The translations under genes were made by a program, and so were the position numbers. A stretch of DNA of 13,022 nucleotides from Muribaculaceae bacterium (GTDB lineage Bacteria; Bacteroidota; Bacteroidia; Bacteroidales; Muribaculaceae), in contig WGUO01000043.1 in assembly GCA_014867205.1 (NCBI GenBank), positions 1-13,022 of the forward strand. The letters run 5' to 3'. Positions 1-6,590 of the stretch are shown here, in pieces. The notes beneath the pieces were generated by a model. It was not told the DNA's origin. It made no database searches and saw only the letters and a list, made by a program, of their open reading frames with translations. Position 1 is the first letter of the stretch. Every line of letters begins with the position of its first letter.

Positions 1-70
1 CCGGGCCATATTCAGGGCGGAAGTTTAGAGAAAATGAGAGTTCTGCAACACCCCCCGAAATATTTTAACC

Positions 71-92
71 GTTCTGAGTCCCGGATCAGAAC
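71..92 (-). terminator. Hairpin at the glgP stop codon, weak terminator candidate
   Basis: A perfect 7-bp stem (GTTCTGA / TCAGAAC, loop 78-85) overlaps the stop codon of the phosphorylase gene at 86-88. Read on the minus strand it is followed by an AT-rich stretch but not by a clean run of T, so it is at best a weak intrinsic terminator. The 70 bases between it and the window edge show no promoter motif or recognisable gene. Confidence 0.3.
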
Positions 93-2653
93 CAGCGCAC
101 GTATGCGAAGTCCTGACGGTGGGGCAGGTTGACGTTCTTCGGGTACATACGGAGCGCGAAGCGGTAGATGCCGGCCTCGCGGAGCTGGTTCTTAAGCTCG
201 TATGTGCAGATGTCGCCATCCTGCTTTACAAGCTTGAGCTCCTCGCGCTTGAGATACTTGCTCTCGCCATCCTTGTCGGAGTAGATCACAAGCTCAACGC
301 CGATCGAGTCGCCGAGACCGCGTGTGTCGATCACAGCCTTGGCCGAGAAGCGGTCGCCTGCGCGGCACACTCCGTTGTTGTTGCTGTCGTCATGGAACTC
401 GCTCGAGATGATCTGGATGCTGTCCCACTTTGACGCCACGTTCTCCTTCCAGGCTACTATGTCGCGGGCGAGCTTGAAGTCATTCTTGGCGAGCTTGGCG
501 AAACGTCTTGCCTCGGGCTCGTAGAAGCGGTCGATATAGTCGTCGAGCTGACGCTTCATTGTGAAGATCGGGGCGATGTGGCCGATCGAGCGCTTGATGT
601 ACTGTACCCACTCGGGCGAGTAGCCCTTGGAGTTCTTGGCGAAATAGAGGGGCACGATCTCGTTCTCAAGCATCGAGTAGATGGTTGCGGCGTCGAGCTT
701 GTCCTGCTGTGCCTGGTCGGTATATGTGCGCTTGTCGGTAAGTGCCCAGCCGGCCTTCTCGTCGAAGCGGTAGCCTTCGTACCACCAGCCGTCGAGCACC
801 GAGAAGTTGAGCACGCCGTTCATCTCGGCCTTCTCGCCAGATGTACCCGATGCCTCGAGGGGACGGGTCGGGGTGTTCAGCCAGATGTCGACTCCTGAAA
901 CGAGACGCTTGGCAACGATCATGTTGTAGTCCTCAAGGAAGATGATCTTGCCCGAGAACTGGGGCATCTTCGATATCTCGGTGATGCGCTTGATCAGGCC
1001 CTGGCCTGCGCCGTCGGCGGGGTGTGCCTTGCCCGAGAACACGAACTGCACGGGATACTTCTCGTTGTTGACGATCTTGGCCAGACGGTCGAGGTCGGTG
1101 AAGAGAAGGTGTGCGCGCTTGTATGTGGCGAAACGGCGTGCGAAACCGATGATCAGCGCGTTGGGATTGATCTTGTCGACAATCTTGAGCACCTCTGTCG
1201 GGTCGCCCTGGTTCTTGAGCCACTTCTCCTTGAAGTCCTTCTTCACGAAGTTGATGAACTTGTTCTTGAGCGTCATGCGCATGTTCCAGATCGACTCGTC
1301 AGACACCTCGAAGATGTTCTCCCACATGGAGGGATTGCTCTGGTCATCGAAGAGCGCGGGGTTGAGGTGCTTGCCATAGAAGTCCTTCCACTCCGAAGCG
1401 GCCCATGTTGGCATATGGACACCGTTGGTGACATAGCCTACGTGCGACTCCTCGGGAGCGTAGCCCTTCCATACGCCGGCGAACATCTTCTTCGACACCT
1501 CGCCATGGAGCCAGCTCACGCCGTTTGCCTCCTGGCAGGTGTTGAGAGCGAACACGCTCATCGAGAAACGCTCGTTGGTGTCGGGATTCTCACGGCCCAT
1601 GTTCATCAGGTCTGACCAGGAGATGCCGAGTTTTGCGGGGAACTCGCCCATGTACTTGCCGAAGAGTGACTCCTCGAAGTAGTCGTGGCCTGCGGGCACG
1701 GGAGTATGAACCGTGTAGAGCGACGAGGCGCGCACGAGCTCGAGAGCCACATTGAAGGGGAGATGGTCGTTGTTGACATAATCTACAAGACGCTGCAGGT
1801 TGAGCAGCGCGGCGTGGCCCTCGTTGCAGTGATAGAGGTCAGTCTTGATACCGAGCTTGTTGAGCATCAGGATACCGCCGATACCGAGCATGTACTCCTG
1901 CTTGATGCGGTTCTCCCAGTCGCCGCCATAGAGCTTGTGGGTGATCTCACGGTCCCACTGCGAGTTGCGGTCGAGGTCAGTGTCAAGCAGATAGAGTTTC
2001 ATGCGGCCTACATTCACGCGCCATACATGTGCGTAGACTATGCGACCCGGATAGGGCACCTCAAGCACGAGGGGCTGGCCATCCTCCCCGAGGACGGCCT
2101 CGATGGGAAGCTGGTCGAAGTTCTGTGACTCGTAGTTGGCGATCTGCTGGCCGTCGATCGAGAGCGACTGCGAGAAATAGCCATATTTATAGAGGAAGCC
2201 GACGGCTGTCATGTTCACGCGGCTGTCGGATGCCTGCTTGATGTAGTCACCGGCAAGAACACCGAGACCACCGGAATATATCTTGAGACAGTTGCAGAGG
2301 CCATACTCCATCGAGAAGTATGCCACGGATGGAATCTTGTTGTCCATGGGAGCCTTCATGTACTCCTTGAACATGGCGTATGTCTCGGCGATCTGGTCCA
2401 TGAGGTCCTTGTCGCCAAGAATCTCCTGATAGCGCTCGTAGCTGAGCTGCTGAAGCAGCATCACGGGGTTCTCACCCACCTTACGCCACAGGTCGTGGTC
2501 AAGTTCGCGGAAAAGGTGCTTGCCTTTGCTGTTCCACACCCACCAAAGATTCTTTGACATCTCCTCAAGGGGCTTCAGCTCCTTGGGGATCTCGGCGCTT
2601 ACAGTGATGTTGCGCCATGTCGGGTTGTTGGTGTTGCTGACTTGAAGTTTCAT
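86..2653 (-). CDS. glgP: Alpha-glucan (glycogen) phosphorylase, GT35
   Basis: Predicted PLP-dependent enzyme of 855 residues that phosphorolyses alpha-1,4-glucan from non-reducing ends to glucose-1-phosphate in the cytoplasm. An N-terminal DUF3417-type region (about residues 25-105, with NLWWVWN near 35-41) precedes the catalytic core, as in the TIGR02094 branch of alpha-glucan phosphorylases rather than the classic E. coli GlgP/MalP branch. Core motifs are YSGGLGVLAGD (126-136), HCNEGHAA, GFARRFATYKRAH (503-515) and EASGTSGEK (600-608), where K608 is the expected PLP Schiff-base lysine. A beta-rich tail of about 100 residues ends the protein, as is usual in this branch. The start is the first ATG, 31 bases after the glycogen synthase stop, with no separate promoter seen, so the two genes are probably co-transcribed. 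No Shine-Dalgarno sequence is obvious, which is normal for Bacteroidetes. The gene looks complete. Confidence 0.95.
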   Translation of the reverse strand: MKLQVSNTNNPTWRNITVSAEIPKELKPLEEMSKNLWWVWNSKGKHLFRELDHDLWRKVGENPVMLLQQLSYERYQEILGDKDLMDQIAETYAMFKEYMKAPMDNKIPSVAYFSMEYGLCNCLKIYSGGLGVLAGDYIKQASDSRVNMTAVGFLYKYGYFSQSLSIDGQQIANYESQNFDQLPIEAVLGEDGQPLVLEVPYPGRIVYAHVWRVNVGRMKLYLLDTDLDRNSQWDREITHKLYGGDWENRIKQEYMLGIGGILMLNKLGIKTDLYHCNEGHAALLNLQRLVDYVNNDHLPFNVALELVRASSLYTVHTPVPAGHDYFEESLFGKYMGEFPAKLGISWSDLMNMGRENPDTNERFSMSVFALNTCQEANGVSWLHGEVSKKMFAGVWKGYAPEESHVGYVTNGVHMPTWAASEWKDFYGKHLNPALFDDQSNPSMWENIFEVSDESIWNMRMTLKNKFINFVKKDFKEKWLKNQGDPTEVLKIVDKINPNALIIGFARRFATYKRAHLLFTDLDRLAKIVNNEKYPVQFVFSGKAHPADGAGQGLIKRITEISKMPQFSGKIIFLEDYNMIVAKRLVSGVDIWLNTPTRPLEASGTSGEKAEMNGVLNFSVLDGWWYEGYRFDEKAGWALTDKRTYTDQAQQDKLDAATIYSMLENEIVPLYFAKNSKGYSPEWVQYIKRSIGHIAPIFTMKRQLDDYIDRFYEPEARRFAKLAKNDFKLARDIVAWKENVASKWDSIQIISSEFHDDSNNNGVCRAGDRFSAKAVIDTRGLGDSIGVELVIYSDKDGESKYLKREELKLVKQDGDICTYELKNQLREAGIYRFALRMYPKNVNLPHRQDFAYVRWF

Positions 2654-2684
2654 AAAAATTGATCTAATTTATCGGTTATGATGA

Positions 2685-4370
2685 TTATTTATTCTTGTTG
2701 TGTTCGAGCGCGATACGGAACGCCCTGTCATAGTAGGCGATAAAATAGCGCCAGTCGGTCTTGGCCGATGTCAGGAAGGCCATGTTGCGGGCATGCAGCC
2801 GGGCGTTGGCATCCTCTTCCTCGTATGCAATCGCGGCACCGGCTATCTCGTCGCGTGTCTGCTCATATCCGGAGTCGCTCCGCTCCACCACCGTCACTCC
2901 GCAGGAGTCTATGCCGTTGATGAAGTTGTCGAGCACCCACTGGCCGAATCCGGCCTTGTTGTCGGTGACTGTCGGCACACCGAAAGCCACACTCTCGAGC
3001 GGCGTATAGCCCCACGGCTCATAATATGAGGGGAAGAGAGTCAGGTCAAAGGCCGGCAACAGATCGTAGTACGATATGTTGACCACCCCGTCGCCCCCGT
3101 CGAGATAGCAGGGCACATATATTACCCGCGTGTCGCACAGCGCGCCGGCATCCTCGAGCTGACGGATCCTGACGCAGACCTCATCGCACTCCTCGTTGTT
3201 GAGCCGATGGGTCAGATAGTCGGGAACAACAGGTGAGGCTCCCCCCGCAAGCGACTCGAGAAGTGTCTCTGACGGCCTGTTTACCCATCCCGGCACGAGC
3301 ACGAAAGCCACAGCCTCGCGGCCCGCCGGCATGCGGCGACCTATCTCCGCGACCGAGTCGAGGAAAAGGTCAAGGCCCTTGTTCCGGTACTCATGTCTGC
3401 CTGAGGTGGCGATTATAAATGTCGATTCAGGATATGTGCGGCCTGTCAGTGCCTCCGCGATGCGTAGCAGACGCGAGCGGCCTTCCTTGCGGAGGCGGTT
3501 GTATCTGACTGTCTTTGGCACGAAGTCAGGCTCAAATCCATTGGGAGTAACCACATCTACGGGACGGCGGAGCAACTGGGCGCACTCGGCGGCAGTAACC
3601 TTGCTCACTGTGGTGAAACAGTCGGCATTGTGCGCGGCTGTCTTCTCAAGTGAGTGTTTGGACTCCATGTTGAGCTCGCGGGCCATCTGGTCACCGTCAT
3701 AGTGATGGAACTGGTCGTAGAGCGGCTTGCCGTTGCCGCAGATGCTGCGGCCTATGCAGGTGGCATGTGTCGTGAATACTGTCGAGACATCAGGACAATG
3801 GGCCTTTACATATAGGAGTCCCATCCCTGTGGTCCATTCGTCAAAATGTGCTATCACACGTGCCGGCTCTACCTTCATGAATTCTGTCAGTTTCATGATG
3901 ACGATTGCCGATGCCACCGAAAATGCGCATGACTCGTCGTAGTCTCCGTAGGCATGCAGTGAGTCAACTCCAAACCGCTCCCACATCCTGCCGTATATCT
4001 CGGGAAGATGCGACGATGTATCACCCGGATTTACCAGTATCACCTGAGGTGACCCGGGTATATTCCAACGTCCGGTACGAATCGTAATGTTCCAGGGGAG
4101 GTCGAGTTTCACGGATGCCGATTTCAATAGAGTCTTACGCTCCTTGAAGTATGGCGAAGGTTTTTCTGCGGTCCATAGGTCGGGCCCGATGAAGACCAGT
4201 TTGTCTCCAAACTGCTCGTTAAGGACTCTCGCCTTGGTTGACAGGACAGCGTATATGCCGCCGACTTTATTGCAGACTTCCCAACTTGTCTCAAACAGCA
4301 GGTCGACCTGCTGAGGGATTTCAGAAGCGTCAGACGTCTTGACAACGTCCTTACTGCTTGTTTTTGTCAT
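2685..4370 (-). CDS. Glycogen synthase, GT3 (eukaryote-like) family
   Basis: Predicted retaining glycosyltransferase of 561 residues that extends alpha-1,4-glucan from a nucleotide-glucose donor. GT3 enzymes of fungi and animals use UDP-glucose, whereas bacterial GT5 GlgA uses ADP-glucose; the donor here is inferred, not shown. The N-terminal FETSWEVCNKVGGIY (residues 26-40) matches the GT3 donor-binding loop. SYYEPWGYTPLE carries the GT3 E-x7-E motif with E451 and E459, followed by a GVPTVTDNKAGFG segment very close to animal and yeast glycogen synthases. At 561 residues it is much shorter than the roughly 700-residue yeast and human enzymes, and I see no counterpart of their phosphorylated, arginine-rich C-terminal regulatory tail. 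It is the first gene of a two-gene operon with the phosphorylase, under the promoter at 4392-4422. The start is the first in-frame ATG downstream of that promoter. Confidence 0.93.
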   Translation of the reverse strand: MTKTSSKDVVKTSDASEIPQQVDLLFETSWEVCNKVGGIYAVLSTKARVLNEQFGDKLVFIGPDLWTAEKPSPYFKERKTLLKSASVKLDLPWNITIRTGRWNIPGSPQVILVNPGDTSSHLPEIYGRMWERFGVDSLHAYGDYDESCAFSVASAIVIMKLTEFMKVEPARVIAHFDEWTTGMGLLYVKAHCPDVSTVFTTHATCIGRSICGNGKPLYDQFHHYDGDQMARELNMESKHSLEKTAAHNADCFTTVSKVTAAECAQLLRRPVDVVTPNGFEPDFVPKTVRYNRLRKEGRSRLLRIAEALTGRTYPESTFIIATSGRHEYRNKGLDLFLDSVAEIGRRMPAGREAVAFVLVPGWVNRPSETLLESLAGGASPVVPDYLTHRLNNEECDEVCVRIRQLEDAGALCDTRVIYVPCYLDGGDGVVNISYYDLLPAFDLTLFPSYYEPWGYTPLESVAFGVPTVTDNKAGFGQWVLDNFINGIDSCGVTVVERSDSGYEQTRDEIAGAAIAYEEEDANARLHARNMAFLTSAKTDWRYFIAYYDRAFRIALEHNKNK

Positions 4371-4391
4371 AATTCAATAATTAAAACGCCG

Positions 4392-4422
4392 CAAAATTAA
4401 TAAAAAATGAGGTCTCCTCAAA
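4392..4422 (-). promoter_or_regulatory. Bacteroidetes-type promoter of the glycogen operon
   Basis: On the minus strand a -33 element TTTG (4422-4419) is followed after 19 bases by a -7 element TAATTTTG (4399-4392), matching the Bacteroides consensus TTTG / TAnnTTTG. Transcription would start near 4385, giving a leader of about 15 bases before the glycogen synthase ATG at 4370. The spacer contains a small inverted repeat, TGAGG-TCT-CCTCA (4408-4420), which could be an operator. Confidence 0.7.
4408..4420. repeat. Short inverted repeat inside promoter spacer
   Basis: TGAGG and CCTCA flank a TCT centre, forming a 13-base dyad exactly between the -33 and -7 elements of the glycogen promoter. 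Its position suits a repressor or activator site. The arms are only 5 bp, so chance is a realistic explanation. Confidence 0.3.
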
Positions 4423-4480
4423 GAATTTTCATAAAATCAGCACCATTTTTCAGCAAAAACATGTTAAAAGATATACAATT

Positions 4481-4518
4481 AATGCAATATAATACACTTT
4501 GGTGTATTATATTGCATT
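4481..4518. repeat. Perfect 17-bp AT-rich inverted repeat
   Basis: The arm AATGCAATATAATACAC (4481-4497) is repeated exactly as its reverse complement (4502-4518) around a 4-base centre TTTG. It lies in the intergenic gap, about 95 bases upstream of the expected start of glycogen-operon transcription and beyond the terminator of the DUF3127 gene. Neither side carries a T-run, and the stem is AT-rich, so it is not a standard intrinsic terminator. It could be a dimeric regulator site, a cruciform, or a small mobile remnant; the sequence does not decide between these. Confidence 0.85.
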
Positions 4519-4587
4519 TTAAGCCATCAGCAACCTCTAACCTTCCGAACAAATTACCGCCGGCAGCCTCCGGAAAGAGCGTAATAC

Positions 4588-4622
4588 AAAAAAGGCCGGC
4601 AGAATACATGTTCTGCCGGACC
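4588..4622 (-). terminator. Intrinsic terminator of the DUF3127 gene
   Basis: On the minus strand a GC-rich stem (CCGGCAGAA / TTCTGCCGG at 4611-4619 and 4596-4604, 6-base loop) is extended by two further G-C pairs across a single bulge and is followed by six T residues (A-run 4588-4593 on the plus strand). It begins about 50 bases downstream of the DUF3127 stop codon and separates that gene from the glycogen operon. Confidence 0.85.
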
Positions 4623-4673
4623 TCTCTTAATGTATCTGATGCCTGTTAAGTGCCTGCGGGTACTCGCCGGCGG

Positions 4674-5072
4674 TCAGAAAGGAAGATCGTCGGTATTGTT
4701 GTCTGATCCGGCAAAGGGATCGGACACGGGGGCAGCCTGAGGCGCCGGGGCACCGAACTGTGGCTCGGGCTGTGCGAAACCTGCCGCCTGCGGGGCAGCC
4801 GCGCCGAGAGGCCTTGAGGCATATGCGTTTACATCGGTATACCAGCGACCGTTGAACTCGCGGCTCTCAAGGTCTACTGACACTATATACGACTTGCCGA
4901 CCTCGAACGGCATCCTGTCTATCTTGTCGGCGCCAAACACCGTAAACTTCACCTTGCGGGGAAAGCTCCCTGTCTGCTCAAGCACCCATTCCTTCTTCTT
5001 CCAGGCGTTGCCGGCCTTCGACACGCCTTCCTGCAGGGGAAGGTCGAAAATAATTGTTCCTTCGATTTCCAT
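4674..5072 (-). CDS. DUF3127-family protein with SSB-like C-terminal tip
   Basis: Small 132-residue protein of the DUF3127 family, common in Bacteroidetes; its function is not established. The body starts MEIEGTIIFDLPLQEG and contains GNAWKKKEWVLE and SREFNGRWYTDVNAYA, typical of the family, which looks like a small OB-fold-type beta barrel. An alanine/proline/glutamine-rich low-complexity linker follows the SREFNGRWYT segment, and the protein ends in DDLPF, very like the DDDIPF tip by which bacterial SSB recruits partner proteins. A role in single-stranded nucleic-acid binding is therefore inference. I chose the ATG at 5072 because the longer frame back to 5153 would run through the -7 promoter element and adds residues unlike the family. 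The gene is monocistronic, between its own promoter (5143-5174) and terminator (4588-4622). Confidence 0.85.
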   Translation of the reverse strand: MEIEGTIIFDLPLQEGVSKAGNAWKKKEWVLEQTGSFPRKVKFTVFGADKIDRMPFEVGKSYIVSVDLESREFNGRWYTDVNAYASRPLGAAAPQAAGFAQPEPQFGAPAPQAAPVSDPFAGSDNNTDDLPF

Positions 5073-5142
5073 TTCTATGATTGTGTTTACTTTTTTCTTT
5101 TGCTCTCGCCGTAGCGTACCGCCCCGGCGCGGTTTGTGTATG

Positions 5143-5174
5143 CAAAGGTACAAATTTTAAAGTCGGGACACAAA
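5143..5174 (-). promoter_or_regulatory. Promoter of the DUF3127 gene
   Basis: On the minus strand TTTG (5174-5171), 20 bases, then TACCTTTG (5150-5143) fits the Bacteroides -33/-7 consensus closely. Transcription would start near 5137, leaving a leader of about 65 bases with a GC-rich first part and an A-rich stretch before the ATG at 5072. Confidence 0.75.
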
Positions 5175-5193
5175 TTATATCAGCATTTTTTAT

Positions 5194-5201
5194 TAACTTT
5201 G
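5194..5201 (+). promoter_or_regulatory. -7 element of the rsmG promoter
   Basis: TAACTTTG matches the Bacteroidetes -7 consensus and lies 14 bases before the rsmG start codon. The corresponding -33 position (about 5170-5174) does not contain TTTG, so this is a half-match. The untranslated leader would be under about 10 bases. It sits back to back with the promoter of the DUF3127 gene. Confidence 0.5.
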
Positions 5202-5215
5202 AAAATAAATTTCAG

Positions 5216-5839
5216 ATGATAGATTATATAACCAAATATTTTCCTGACCTTTCCGAAAGGCAGCGCGATCAGTTCGAGACAATGTCGCGGCTATATCCCG
5301 AATGGAACGCCAAGATCAATGTCATTTCGCGCAAGGATATCGACAATCTTGAGATAAACCATATACTGCACTCTCTTGCGATCGCGAAGTTCCTGAAGTT
5401 CGCCCCGGGCAGCCGGGTCCTGGATTTCGGAACCGGCGGAGGGTTCCCGGGAATACCTCTTGCTGTGATGTTTCCTGACGTCAGTTTTCATCTCGTGGAC
5501 CGCACCGGCAAGAAACTGCGTGTGGCCTCCGAGATTGCCACGGCCTGCGGACTCAGTAATGTGACCTTTATGCATGGCGACGTGGCCGAATGTAAGGACA
5601 AATTCGACTTTGTAGTGAGCCGCGCCGTAATGCCGCAGGCCGACCTGCTCAAGATCTGCCGCAAGAACATCTCGTCTGAGCAGCGCAACGCGCTGCCCAA
5701 CGGGCTCATAACACTGAAGGGTGGCGAATTAGGGTCCGAACTCAAGGCTATCGGCAGAAATTCGGAGGTTGTCGATGTGAACAACTATTTCAACGAGGAG
5801 TTCTTTAAGGAGAAGAGGGTCGTCTATACATCTCTATGA
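5216..5839 (+). CDS. rsmG: 16S rRNA (guanine527-N7)-methyltransferase RsmG
   Basis: SAM-dependent methyltransferase of 207 residues, the usual length of RsmG/GidB, predicted to make m7G527 in the small-subunit rRNA (loss of this mark gives low-level streptomycin resistance in other bacteria). The SAM-binding motif VLDFGTGGGFPGIPLA spans residues 68-83. NVISR (35-39) with HILHSL (49-54) matches the conserved N-terminal helix region, and SRAV (135-138) matches the conserved SRA motif. The start MIDYITKYFP was preferred over an in-frame extension back to 5081, because the -7 element at 5194-5201 lies inside that extension and RsmG proteins begin here. The metallo-hydrolase gene follows after 36 bases on the same strand and is probably co-transcribed. 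Confidence 0.95.
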   Translation: MIDYITKYFPDLSERQRDQFETMSRLYPEWNAKINVISRKDIDNLEINHILHSLAIAKFLKFAPGSRVLDFGTGGGFPGIPLAVMFPDVSFHLVDRTGKKLRVASEIATACGLSNVTFMHGDVAECKDKFDFVVSRAVMPQADLLKICRKNISSEQRNALPNGLITLKGGELGSELKAIGRNSEVVDVNNYFNEEFFKEKRVVYTSL

Positions 5840-5875
5840 CGGCCGACCGAACTGAACATAAAACAAACCGCACCA

Positions 5876-6520
5876 ATGAAAATAGTTAAATTCGCTTTTT
5901 CGCTCTTTGGCATAAACACATATGCGGTCTATGACCCGGACACGCGGAAGTGCGCCATCATAGACCCGGGCATGATCAATGCCGAGGAAGAGGAGGCTGT
6001 AGCCAATTTTGTAAGGCGCAACAACCTCACCGTGACCCATATCATCAACACGCACCTGCATGTCGACCATGCCATCGGCAACCGCTATGCCGCAGACCTC
6101 TTCAAGGCACCGGTTCTCGCCCACCCTGATGATTTCTTTCTCGGCAAGCGGCTCAACCATCAGGCCATAGCCTTCGGAATCGACCAGGATGTCGACAACG
6201 TATCCGTGACGACCGAACTCCGCGACGGCGATGTGATACACATCGGCGACGGCGAACTCGAGGTCATACATGTGCCGGGACACTCGCCCGGCAGCGTCGC
6301 CCTTTATGACAGAAAGGATGGCTTCGTGATTGTCGGCGACGCCATGTTCGCCGGCTCCGTGGGTCGCACCGACCTGCCTGGCGGAGACTATTCCCAACTT
6401 ATCAACTCAATCAAGAAGAAGCTGATGACCCTTCCCCCCGACACTGTGGTATATTCCGGACATGGCCCGGAGACCACGATCAGGCAGGAGGCAACCACCA
6501 ATCCGTTCATCAGGCAGTGA
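5876..6520 (+). CDS. MBL-fold metallo-hydrolase, glyoxalase II-like
   Basis: Predicted cytoplasmic zinc hydrolase of 214 residues. The metallo-beta-lactamase signature THLHVDH (59-65) gives H60, H62, D64 and H65; H136 (VPGHSPGS), D155 (GDAMF) and H196 (SGHGPET) complete the usual two-metal site. Length and motif spacing fit the YcbL/glyoxalase-II-like branch (hydroxyacylglutathione hydrolase family), but it lacks the long C-terminal substrate domain of true GloB. A general thioester hydrolase is therefore safer than a glyoxalase name, and the substrate is unknown. It is the second gene after rsmG and ends just before the hairpin at 6531-6577. All metal ligands are present and the gene appears intact. 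Confidence 0.9.
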   Translation: MKIVKFAFSLFGINTYAVYDPDTRKCAIIDPGMINAEEEEAVANFVRRNNLTVTHIINTHLHVDHAIGNRYAADLFKAPVLAHPDDFFLGKRLNHQAIAFGIDQDVDNVSVTTELRDGDVIHIGDGELEVIHVPGHSPGSVALYDRKDGFVIVGDAMFAGSVGRTDLPGGDYSQLINSIKKKLMTLPPDTVVYSGHGPETTIRQEATTNPFIRQ

Positions 6521-6530
6521 CACGACACGA

Positions 6531-6577
6531 AAACATGAGCGGCCCGCAATCATCAGAGATGCGGGCCGCTCATGTTT
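6531..6577. terminator. Bidirectional hairpin between convergent genes
   Basis: A perfect 18-bp stem (arms 6531-6548 and 6560-6577, core GAGCGGCCCGCA) with an 11-base loop lies in the 70 bases between the metallo-hydrolase stop (6520) and the lpdA stop (6591). The stem ends in AAA/TTT on each side, so short T-runs follow it in both directions: TTT then ATAT on plus, TTTT on minus. It probably terminates both the rsmG unit and the gcv operon. Confidence 0.8.
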
Positions 6578-6590
6578 ATATCTGTCGCGG

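Noticed and set aside
4418..4609. Minus-strand 63-codon open frame between the DUF3127 and glycogen synthase genes
   Set aside because: It spans the terminator, the palindrome and the glycogen promoter and has no family resemblance or own promoter.
4674..5072. Canonical single-stranded DNA-binding protein (ssb)
   Set aside because: The C-terminal tip is SSB-like, but the N-terminal body has DUF3127 motifs rather than those of classic SSB, so I did not assign the ssb symbol.
5073..5153. 27-residue N-terminal extension of the DUF3127 gene from ATG 5153
   Set aside because: The -7 promoter element (5143-5150) lies inside the extension and the added residues are basic and unlike the family. The ATG at 5072 gives the usual MEIEG start.
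5081..5215. 45-residue in-frame extension of rsmG from ATG 5081
   Set aside because: It runs antisense through the DUF3127 promoter and leader and contains the rsmG -7 element. RsmG proteins normally start at the region beginning MIDYITKYFP.
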